Below, piece after piece: positions 26,410 to 33,269 of a DNA stretch of 38,394 bases. Location of the stretch: assembly GCA_024275575.1 (NCBI GenBank), contig JAJRYV010000100.1, positions 1 to 38,394 on the forward strand, in the 5' to 3' direction. The translations under genes and the position numbers were made by a program. Numbering within the stretch: position 1 is the stretch's first letter; each line of letters opens with the position of its first letter. Under the pieces are notes generated by a model. It ran no database searches, was not told where the DNA came from, and worked only from the letters and a program-made list of their open reading frames with translations. This DNA is from a bacterium. GTDB taxonomy: Bacteria; Zhuqueibacterota; Zhuqueibacteria; Zhuqueibacterales; Geothermadaptataceae.

Positions 26410-27441
26410 CTATATAAAAATATTAGCGTTTGCATTCTGATTTTTAGGTGAACAGCATGATTGGCCGTGAATCAACTCAGGTTTGAGTGTTACTTTTTGC
26501 ACGTTTTTATAGCCGGTTTTTTCGATTTTACCGATCAAAAGCATGGCTGCATTTGTTGCAATGAATTCAACAGGCTGGGAGATACAGGTGATTTTTGGCC
26601 GAATAATATCGCTTGACGGTAATTGATCAAAAGCAACGATGGAGATATCACCGGGTATTTTCAGGTTTAAATCATAGATCGCTTTGATAGCGCCGACGCT
26701 GATCAAGTTATTGCCGAGAAAAACAGCCGTGGGTCTATCTCCTTGCTGGAATAAGTCAAGAGCGGCGTCGTATCCGGCGTGCTGCATCGGCGCACATTCA
26801 CGAATCAGTGCATCATCGAGAGGAATGTTGTGATGTTTGAGCGCTTTGCAATAGCCGCGGTAGCGTTCGGCATAGGGGAACAATGCCCCGGGACCATTGA
26901 TGAAAGCGATATTACGATGCCCGAGTTTGATTAAATGCTCCATCGCAGCAACGGCGCCGGAACAATGATCCACAGTGATATAATCAGTCTCCACATCGGC
27001 AAAACGCCTATCGACGAGCACAAATGGGGTTTTCGTATGTTTTAAGCGGATAACCGAATTGACGGAAATGGGAAAAATAATGATACCATCAACGTTGCGG
27101 GTGAGTAATAGATCGAGGTATTTGCTTTCCTTTTCGCTGTCTTCTTCAGAATTACAAAGCAGGATATTGAAATTGAGATAATTCATATATCCTTCAATCG
27201 TATGAATACAGCTGCTGAAAAAGGGGTTTTTTATATCCGGGATGATGACGCCGATAATGAAGGACTTATTTGCCGCAATAGATTTGGCGATTTTATCGGG
27301 CTGGTAATTCAACTCTTTCATCGCAGTAATGATTTTTAATTTGGTCTTCTCTGCAACTTTTTGCGGTGTGTTCAAATATCGGGAAACCGACATCGTTGAA
27401 ACTTGAGCATGTTTTGCAATATCGCTTATACGGATCGCCAT
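26410..27441 (-). CDS. LacI family transcriptional regulator
   Basis: The start at 27441 gives a canonical LacI-type helix-turn-helix at residues 2-48 (IRISDIAKHAQVSTMSVSRYLN, then KIITAMKELNYQPDKIAKS). Residues ~58-325 form the periplasmic-binding-protein-like effector domain (IGVIIPDIKNPFFSSCIHTI, PFVLVDRRFADVETDYITVD, HLIKLGHRNIAFINGP, AVFLGNNLISVGAI). The total of 343 residues is normal. Longer readings to 27552 add sequence that does not fit the family. It lies between the DUF1080 gene and the TonB receptor gene, both on the same strand, and probably responds to a sugar. Three related palindromic sites in the window may be its operators. Confidence 0.93.
   Translation of the reverse strand: MAIRISDIAKHAQVSTMSVSRYLNTPQKVAEKTKLKIITAMKELNYQPDKIAKSIAANKSFIIGVIIPDIKNPFFSSCIHTIEGYMNYLNFNILLCNSEEDSEKESKYLDLLLTRNVDGIIIFPISVNSVIRLKHTKTPFVLVDRRFADVETDYITVDHCSGAVAAMEHLIKLGHRNIAFINGPGALFPYAERYRGYCKALKHHNIPLDDALIRECAPMQHAGYDAALDLFQQGDRPTAVFLGNNLISVGAIKAIYDLNLKIPGDISIVAFDQLPSSDIIRPKITCISQPVEFIATNAAMLLIGKIEKTGYKNVQKVTLKPELIHGQSCCSPKNQNANANIFI
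26420..26435 (-). promoter_or_regulatory. LacI-type operator candidate upstream of the TonB receptor gene
   Basis: The minus strand reads ATGCAAACGCTAATAT: the left half ATGCAAACG is identical to the site at 16913-16928, while the right half is degenerate (13 of 16 positions agree). It overlaps the last codons of the lacI-type gene, so it could be a coding coincidence, but its distance to the receptor start (113-128 bases) matches the other sites. Confidence 0.35.
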
Positions 27442-27569
27442 TCGTTCTCTCGCGACGTTAAACAAGCATAAAACAAAAATCGATTTATTAAGAGTGTGAA
27501 TTGAAAACATTAACAAACTACATGAAATCAAACAAAAACACAACCCGGTCACAAATTATTTTACATTGA

Positions 27570-27599
27570 TTAACATTCTTGTGTAACATGTTAACATTC
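27570..27599. repeat. Direct repeat and palindrome upstream of the LacI-type gene
   Basis: TTAACATTC occurs at 27570-27578 and 27591-27599, exactly 21 bases (two helical turns) apart, with the palindrome TAACATGTTA (27584-27593) between and overlapping. It lies ~130-160 bases upstream of the regulator start and may be a control site. Confidence 0.35.
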
Positions 27600-27616
27600 C
27601 CCCCCGTTAACCTGTA

Positions 27617-28681
27617 TTATTTTTCACGAACAGCTTTACCAGTATGGCCGGTGAAAGTGTAATACAGTGCCGTTGGTAAAGCATCATCTGCAAAAGAAAA
27701 CCGAACATCGATGGCGGTAAAACGTGCTTTGAACAATTCTTTTGATTGCGGTAATAATTCGAATCGGCGATTGCCATGGGCCAGTAACCAGAGTTTGCCT
27801 CCTCGCAATTCAATTTTATGCACACCTTTTTTTTCTTTCTTGTAGGTGCCGACATATTTTTGCAATACCGTCTCTTCAAGTTTAATTTTAGCCTGAACTG
27901 CTGTTGCCGGTTTTTCTCTGATTTTTTCCAGTTCACGAAGCCAGATATTGCGATAGCGTACCGGATTCCCATGGTCCTGCAACGCCAGTGGCAGTTTGTC
28001 CGCATGATATGAATATTCTCGATATTTCAGCCAATCCGTCCCTCCCCATAGCGTGGCATTATCCTGCACTAAAACGCCATTGTGAAATACAGTCATACGC
28101 GCCTTTTGCACGACCTGACCCAAATTATTGAAACGTGGCCGGTGAAAAATAATATCATAAGATTGCCATTCTCCGGCAGGCCGGGAAGCGTTCACCTGCG
28201 GAGGATACTGTCCATAAATTGCGCCGGCCTGACCGTCCGGATAGGTTTTGTTATTATAACAATCCAGCACTTGCACTTCATAGCGACGCATGAGGAAAAC
28301 GCCGCTGTTCCCCCTGCCCTGAGATTCCCCTTTCGGTGGCGCCGGGGTTGCCCATTCGATATGCAGCTGGACATCACCAAAGCACTGTTTTGTTTGAATG
28401 TAACCACTACCTTTAACACATTCAAAATAATCATCTTGGCTGATCCATTTTGTCGGTTTCCCGTCCATGCCCTGCCAGTTATTAATACTTTCTTTACCGG
28501 AAAACAAAACAACAGCATCAGATGGCGGCAGGATGGGGAGATATTGTACCGGCGGAGAGATGACCTGAGGTTGAGGCCTGTTCAGGTCATGCACCCGCCA
28601 TTGGGTGCCATTTTGGGCAGTTAAAAAAACCGGGAAAAACAGGATGATCAAAAAATACCGTAGTGAAAAATAGCTGTTCAT
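27617..28681 (-). CDS. Secreted DUF1080 (3-keto-disaccharide hydrolase type) protein
   Basis: The 354-residue protein has a signal peptide (YFLIILFFPVFLTAQ). Residues ~50-255 form a DUF1080 domain of the concanavalin-like fold: AVVLFSGKESINNWQG, DVQLHIEWATP, RGNSGVFLMRRYEVQVLDCY, GEWQSYDIIFHRPRF and the end signature LALQDHGNPVRYRNIWLREL. The last ~80 residues (LQKYVGTYKKEKKGVHKIEL) resemble a DUF3471-like small beta-domain. DUF1080 proteins hydrolyse or process 3-keto-glycosides, or bind saccharides. It is the second DUF1080 domain in the window, next to a LacI regulator. GAGGAAGCGCTC precedes the ATG. A palindromic site lies 109 to 124 bases upstream. Confidence 0.85.
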   Translation of the reverse strand: MNSYFSLRYFLIILFFPVFLTAQNGTQWRVHDLNRPQPQVISPPVQYLPILPPSDAVVLFSGKESINNWQGMDGKPTKWISQDDYFECVKGSGYIQTKQCFGDVQLHIEWATPAPPKGESQGRGNSGVFLMRRYEVQVLDCYNNKTYPDGQAGAIYGQYPPQVNASRPAGEWQSYDIIFHRPRFNNLGQVVQKARMTVFHNGVLVQDNATLWGGTDWLKYREYSYHADKLPLALQDHGNPVRYRNIWLRELEKIREKPATAVQAKIKLEETVLQKYVGTYKKEKKGVHKIELRGGKLWLLAHGNRRFELLPQSKELFKARFTAIDVRFSFADDALPTALYYTFTGHTGKAVREK

Positions 28682-28789
28682 GAGCGCTTCCTCAAAAGCA
28701 AAAGATGGATTATGGCATAAAAGATAGTGCTACGCTGAAAGCCAAAGGAGAGAAAGAATACGTTAAATAAAAACAATAATTCTTAAGGA

Positions 28790-28805
28790 ATGCAAATGAT
28801 TGCAT
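28790..28805. promoter_or_regulatory. LacI-type operator candidate upstream of the DUF1080 gene
   Basis: ATGCAAATGATTGCAT has perfect 6-bp arms (ATGCAA / TTGCAT) around four bases, the usual symmetry of LacI-family operators. It lies 109 to 124 bases upstream of the DUF1080 start and matches the site at 16913-16928 in 14 of 16 positions. Confidence 0.55.
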
Positions 28806-29133
28806 GACATCATTGCGATTTTTTACAATTCAGAACAGCATAACCAGTTGTCCAAAATGTTAAAACCAACAAAAATTGTTTTAAAGTATGACCAGCAGAG
28901 CATGTTTTCCCTTCCAGCCCGCATTATTCACAATTTTTAAAATATTGATAACCTTATCTGTTTTTCTCTGCGCCACTGCGCCCTTGCGAGAATAATCGAG
29001 AATCAATTTCATTAAGTTAAGCTGTAGGCACCCTTGCAGTTACTGGAAATACAGGAGTTATGACATAGTAAACGCTTTGGGATTAAATTGTTAAAAAATA
29101 ATCGCAACAAATACGGAAATCAATCACGCTCAA

Positions 29134-29168
29134 GGTGACCTTTTCCGATAATTAAGTCAAAGGTCACC
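29134..29168. promoter_or_regulatory. 10-bp inverted repeat with two GGTNACC sites before the NHL lipoprotein gene
   Basis: GGTGACCTTT (29134-29143) and AAAGGTCACC (29159-29168) are perfect inverted copies around 15 bases. Each arm is itself palindromic (GGTGACC, GGTCACC), with centres 28 bases apart. The element ends 24 bases before the start codon and has no T-tract, so a protein-binding dyad or a leader hairpin is more likely than a terminator. Confidence 0.5.
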
Positions 29169-29192
29169 CAAATAAAAATAACGAGTTACCGA

Positions 29193-30722
29193 ATGCGGTT
29201 CTCCACCGGTTTCATTATCATCCTGATAATTTTCGTTGCGTTGCCTGCATGTAAAAAAAATCCTGCTGGCCCGAAAGACAGGCCGCCACAATTGGTCTTA
29301 CAGTTAGATAATGAACAACCATCTCCATTTTTACCGGAAGCACAAATATCTGTCCTGTTACAAATAAACGATGAAGACGCTATCGATTCCCTCGAAGTCA
29401 AATGGTCGGTTGATGGAGGAGCATTCATTTCGCAGACAAAAACCGGCGCTATCTGGCAGGCGTCGAAAACGCCGGGAATTTACAAGATCACAGCGGAGGG
29501 GATCGACTCCCAAAAGCAGTCTGGTTGGGATTCACTGCATATTTCAGTGGGCAACCGCGCTCCAGTTATCTCATCAATAAGTCCTGAAAAATCGGCTGTC
29601 GTCTTGGGAAATCTCGGGCATTTCAAAGCCGCAGCAATGGATTCTGATGCCCATGCTCTCACCTATAATTGGTCGGTGAGCGCTGGGAAAATTCAAAAAA
29701 TATTGAGCGATTCGCTGATCTGGCTGGCACCACAGGAGCCGGCACATTGTCAAATTTTTCTGCAAGTTTCAGATTCATTCGGTGGTACAGATTATGACAC
29801 CGCTTCGGTGGTGGTTTTCCGTGAGGCCGGTTCTGCCTGGATTGCCGATACCGGGAATAATCGTGTGCTCAAATTAGCGGCTGATGGTGAAATTCTGCTA
29901 ACAAATACAGGCTTTGTTGCACCCAATAAAATAAAAATCGATGCAATTCGTCGCTCGGCGTGGATTCTTGATTTCGCTGCGCATACACTCACACGGCTTT
30001 CGTTAGAAGGAGAAAATAAAGCGGTTTACACCGATCTCGGCGGACCGGCGGATCTCAGCGTTATGCAGGTCGACGGTAATGTCTGGGTTGTGGAAACAGA
30101 TTCCAATCGTGTTAGTGAAATTTCCAATGACGGTCAGAATTTAGTCCGGCGGTTTTATGGTTTCAATCATCCATCGGCAGTCGGTCTCGACCAGCGAACC
30201 GGCGGCATTTACATTGCAAATACCGGCAACCATGAAGTCGTCCTGCTCGAGACAAACACACCAACGGAATATGATATCAGCAAAGAAACAGGATTTCATA
30301 CAATTTTTAGCGGTTTTGACGCCCCTATCGCCATCGACGTCGGCCTGCACACACAGGAAGTATGGATCGTCGATAATTTTCTGGAGTCGGTAATCACCAT
30401 CAAAGAGAACCTGCTCTATAGCATCGGCGTATCAGGCTTGCGCTTGCCAAAGTCGGTAGCCATCGACAACACGACCCGTACAGCATGGATTGCAGATACG
30501 GGTAACGGTCGTATTGTGAAAATCAATAAAAACGGTATCATTTCCGAAGTGACCGGTTTTTTACTGCCGCATGCCATCGCCGTCGACCCGAACGACGGCA
30601 ATCTCTGGGTAGCGGATACAGAGAACGACCGTGTGGTGAAATGTCAAGCCAACGGCACGAAAATCTTCACTGTTTATGGTTTCAGCTCACCCCAGGGAAT
30701 CACCTTGAATCCGGGACAGTAA
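29193..30722 (+). CDS. NHL-repeat beta-propeller lipoprotein
   Basis: The 509-residue protein has a clear lipobox (VALPAC, C20), followed by KKNPAGP. Residues ~30-120 and ~120-205 look like Ig/PKD-like domains (LEVKWSVDGGAF, NRAPVISSISPEK, LTYNWSVSAGKI). Residues ~215-509 hold six NHL-type repeats, each with a W-[IV]-[AV]-[DE]-T-x-N-x-R-V motif (AWIADTGNNRVLKL, VWVVETDSNRVSEI, IYIANTGNHEVVLL, AWIADTGNGRIVKI, LWVADTENDRVVKC), which would form a propeller on the outer membrane or in the periplasm. Its role is probably binding or sensing; no catalytic residues are evident. The upstream Shine-Dalgarno is weak. The PEGA-domain gene follows after 4 bases. Confidence 0.88.
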   Translation: MRFSTGFIIILIIFVALPACKKNPAGPKDRPPQLVLQLDNEQPSPFLPEAQISVLLQINDEDAIDSLEVKWSVDGGAFISQTKTGAIWQASKTPGIYKITAEGIDSQKQSGWDSLHISVGNRAPVISSISPEKSAVVLGNLGHFKAAAMDSDAHALTYNWSVSAGKIQKILSDSLIWLAPQEPAHCQIFLQVSDSFGGTDYDTASVVVFREAGSAWIADTGNNRVLKLAADGEILLTNTGFVAPNKIKIDAIRRSAWILDFAAHTLTRLSLEGENKAVYTDLGGPADLSVMQVDGNVWVVETDSNRVSEISNDGQNLVRRFYGFNHPSAVGLDQRTGGIYIANTGNHEVVLLETNTPTEYDISKETGFHTIFSGFDAPIAIDVGLHTQEVWIVDNFLESVITIKENLLYSIGVSGLRLPKSVAIDNTTRTAWIADTGNGRIVKINKNGIISEVTGFLLPHAIAVDPNDGNLWVADTENDRVVKCQANGTKIFTVYGFSSPQGITLNPGQ

Positions 30723-30726
30723 TACA

Positions 30727-31776
30727 ATGAAATTACTAAAATTACAAGTAAGTTTGATTTTATTGGCAATCATGCCGGGCATTTTAAGCGGACAAATGAG
30801 GCCGCAGATGCCCAAAATCGCAATTCTCAACTTTGCCGTCCGCGGCAATTTAGGCAAAGCGCAAGCAGATAGGTTTATCGACATGCTGCGCCGGGAATCT
30901 GCTAAAGCGGCAGGTTGGTCGGTTTTATCCTTAGAGGAAATGGCGGTTTCCTTGCAGGATTCCAACGCTGATGCCTTTCGCGTTGCAGACCTGAAGCAAG
31001 CACGAAAAATCGGTAAAAAGCTACAGGCATCTCGCGTCATATTCGGATTGATGGCACAACAGGATTCGCTTTGCGGGATTCGTTTGTTTATTCATGATTT
31101 GAAAAAAAATGAAGCACGAACAGGTTTGACGAAAAGTTTTGCCACCGGTGATTCTGCAAATATGCAGGCTATAGCAGAAATTATCGCCTCTTTGGATATC
31201 GGTCCAAATAGGAAAATCCAGCCGAATGACTCCACCGGTGTGCTCGTACTAACCACTGTTCCAGACTCCGGCACGGTGTTTTTAAACGATGAAATGATCG
31301 GCTGCACGCCACTGCGAATCGGCTATCTCAAACCCGGGGAATATGCTTTGCTGGTGACGAAACCACCCTGTAAACCCACACGAGGCGTGGTGACCATCCA
31401 AAATGGTCAGATGCGGGAATATCATACGGTTTTGCACCGGGAGATAACCGTGCTCGTTGAATCGACACCAGCCGGTGCACAGATTTATATTAACGATGCA
31501 CCGATCGGCGTTGCACCCAGGAGAGTAAAACTGACTTCGGAAACGGTCTATAACTTTCGTTTTACACTTGAAGGTTATAGTGAAGTGTTCAAAAAAATAT
31601 CTTTTTCGCAAGACAAGATGCTTTCAGTCAATTTTAATGATGATCGGAAAAAATGGTATTATTGGGGCGGTGGCAGCGCAGCCACCATAGGTGTTCTTTA
31701 TTATCTCACCAGCCGAAACAGCCGATCGCGCAGCAAGGCAGGAGAAGGCCTTCCAGTCCCACCGGGAAGGCCATAA
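30727..31776 (+). CDS. PEGA-domain protein with C-terminal hydrophobic segment
   Basis: The 349-residue protein starts with a signal peptide (LILLAIMPGILSGQ). Residues ~28-150 resemble the CsgG/FlgT-like nucleotide-free fold used by surface-assembly proteins (KIAILNFAVRGNLGKAQADR, ASRVIFGLMAQQ). Two PEGA domains follow at ~168-232 (GVLVLTTVPDSGTVFLNDEM, GYLKPGEYALLV) and ~236-303 (VLVESTPAGAQIYINDAPIG). A hydrophobic stretch WYYWGGGSAATIGVLYYLTS near residue 310 and a basic tail end the protein. PEGA domains are found in envelope proteins that bind surface polymers. It begins 4 bases after the NHL lipoprotein gene, so both are one operon and probably work together at the envelope. Confidence 0.82.
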   Translation: MKLLKLQVSLILLAIMPGILSGQMRPQMPKIAILNFAVRGNLGKAQADRFIDMLRRESAKAAGWSVLSLEEMAVSLQDSNADAFRVADLKQARKIGKKLQASRVIFGLMAQQDSLCGIRLFIHDLKKNEARTGLTKSFATGDSANMQAIAEIIASLDIGPNRKIQPNDSTGVLVLTTVPDSGTVFLNDEMIGCTPLRIGYLKPGEYALLVTKPPCKPTRGVVTIQNGQMREYHTVLHREITVLVESTPAGAQIYINDAPIGVAPRRVKLTSETVYNFRFTLEGYSEVFKKISFSQDKMLSVNFNDDRKKWYYWGGGSAATIGVLYYLTSRNSRSRSKAGEGLPVPPGRP

Positions 31777-31794
31777 TAAATCAGCATTTATTTT
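31747..31794. terminator. Hairpins between two convergent genes (weak)
   Basis: GGCCTTCC/GGAAGGCC (31747-31772) form an 8-bp stem at the very end of the PEGA-protein gene, and AATAAAT/ATTTATT (31775-31792) form an AT-only stem followed by TTTT. They fill the 11-base gap between convergent stop codons and may end transcription in both directions. Confidence 0.35.
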
Positions 31795-33179
31795 AAAAGG
31801 GTTAACGACTGAGAAAAACGGAAATTGTCTGCCTGAAAAATGGCAAAATACTTCCCGGAAGCTAATTCGCCGGCCTGCCATATTGCATCATATTCCCCGG
31901 GCATCAAAAAGTCATCAACTAGGGTTGTGATGAGCCGGCCGCGAAGATCGTAAATTTTCAACGAGACAAAACGCGCCTTATCGAGAGAAAATTCAATCCT
32001 TGTTGAAGGATTAAATGGATTGGGGTAATTGCGATAGAGCCTGAGTTCATGCCCGGCAAATTTTCCCCCAACAGAATTCACTCTGCTGGTTTTGAACTGA
32101 ATCAAATCAGACCATTCACTCTTCCCGGCAGCATTCACCGCCCGCAGACGCCAAAAGTAAAGCGCTCCCGATTGCAGTCCGGTAATTTCAAAAACCGTAT
32201 CACTTATCGCATCTTTATCAAAAACAAGCTGCGAAAACGACCCGGCAAAATAAACCTGCAAGTCAAAAGTCTCAGTATTTTTTTGGCTTTTCCATACGAG
32301 CTGCGGCGATAGCGAGACATCATTTTCACCAGCAGCCGGATTGAGTGCGACAGGAGTTTCCGGTGATTGCGGCACAGCTCCCGCCGTAATAAATCGCCGC
32401 ACACTCCAGTCACTTTTCAACACCATATTTTCTGATTGCACCCGCCACTCATAAGTCATCTGCGGTTGAAGCTGGGGCAAAGTTACAACGGTGTCAATAA
32501 TGCCGGTTTGACTAAGTATTTCCTGCAAACTATCCTGCACCAAATAGCATTGCACATTGTACGTTTCTGCAAATTCGGCCTTTCCCCAAATAAGCTGCGG
32601 AAAAAGCTCGACATCGCCAGCTTCTACCGCAGGTTGGAGGAGTTCAGGTTGCGCCGGTGTCAATGGCAGCGCTTTATATTCAACGATGAGTTTTAATTTG
32701 TCGATGATTGAGGGATTGTCGATCACCAACTGCCCCTGACCGGTGATCTGTTTTTGAATGACTGAACCGCCAAACACATCTTCAACGGCGCCGGTAATGC
32801 TGTCCGGCAAATCCCAGTGGATGAGAATGGAATCCCTTGAAGCAGTTTGATAGTGCAACTCGTACTCGATAGTACCGGAAAAAGAGACATCTCCCTGTCG
32901 CAGATCGCGATAACTGCCCTGGCCGAGATCGACTTGCGGCAATTCCGAACTGATAAAACGGGCATCGAAAATACCTTGTGGCGGCAGTGGCGGCAATTCA
33001 TTCTCACCCAACGCGGTGTCGATATTTGCGGTCGCTGCCGGATCGAGTCCGAAAACGATTTGTCGGCTTTTGCCCTGGCTGTTCGACACTGTGAGGCCTA
33101 ATTCGATTGCGGCTGTTTGTGCTTTACATTGCAGAAGAAAGCTGGCAAAAAGTGTTGCCATGCAAAAAAAACGCTTCAT
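31788..33179 (-). CDS. Secreted fibronectin-III protein with sorting domain
   Basis: The ATG at 33179 is preceded by GGAG 7 bases away and gives a short signal peptide (MATLFASFLLQCKAQ) and 463 residues; a longer reading to 33215 runs through the terminator. Residues ~20-170 form an unnamed beta domain opening with IELGLTVSNSQGKSRQIVFG and ENELPPLPPQGIFDARF. Two fibronectin III-like domains follow (QPELLQPAVEAGDVELFPQ, MTYEWRVQSENM; PQLVWKSQKNTETFDLQVYF, LYFWRLRAVNAAGKSEWSD). The final ~80 residues are a FlgD-like sorting domain (YRNYPNPFNPSTRIEFSL, ending FSQSLTLLK). It is probably a surface protein. It shares the LPPLPP motif with the neighbouring M6 protease. Only 19 bases separate its start from the T-tract of a strong terminator. 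Confidence 0.82.
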   Translation of the reverse strand: MKRFFCMATLFASFLLQCKAQTAAIELGLTVSNSQGKSRQIVFGLDPAATANIDTALGENELPPLPPQGIFDARFISSELPQVDLGQGSYRDLRQGDVSFSGTIEYELHYQTASRDSILIHWDLPDSITGAVEDVFGGSVIQKQITGQGQLVIDNPSIIDKLKLIVEYKALPLTPAQPELLQPAVEAGDVELFPQLIWGKAEFAETYNVQCYLVQDSLQEILSQTGIIDTVVTLPQLQPQMTYEWRVQSENMVLKSDWSVRRFITAGAVPQSPETPVALNPAAGENDVSLSPQLVWKSQKNTETFDLQVYFAGSFSQLVFDKDAISDTVFEITGLQSGALYFWRLRAVNAAGKSEWSDLIQFKTSRVNSVGGKFAGHELRLYRNYPNPFNPSTRIEFSLDKARFVSLKIYDLRGRLITTLVDDFLMPGEYDAIWQAGELASGKYFAIFQADNFRFSQSLTLLK

Positions 33180-33198
33180 TCTCTGTCTCCGTTCTCTT

Positions 33199-33228
33199 AA
33201 AAAAACGGAGGGCATCTCTGCCCTCCGT
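33199..33228 (-). terminator. Strong intrinsic terminator after the M6 protease gene
   Basis: ACGGAGGGCA (33205-33214) and TGCCCTCCGT (33219-33228) form a perfect 10-bp stem with a 4-base loop. On the minus strand a run of seven T follows (33205-33199, the first pairing with the stem base). It lies 41 bases after the protease stop codon. Confidence 0.9.
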
Positions 33229-33269
33229 CTACCGGTGTATCTGAATGTGGATTCCTTAATCGTCGCGTT

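Larger units (their letters stand above)
28682..29192. other. Divergent intergenic region
   Basis: These 511 AT-rich bases separate the minus-strand DUF1080 gene from the plus-strand NHL lipoprotein gene. I find no credible gene in them. They hold a LacI-like palindrome (28790-28805), a GC-rich stretch CTCTGCGCCACTGCGCCC near 28966-28983 that resembles low-complexity intergenic repeats, and a 10-bp inverted repeat (29134-29168). Promoters for both genes should lie here, but none is clear enough to call. Confidence 0.6.

Noticed and set aside
28966-28991. CTCTGCGCCACTGCGCCC-like stretch as a possible genomic repeat
   Set aside because: It resembles low-complexity intergenic repeats, but no second copy exists in the window, so it is not listed as a repeat.
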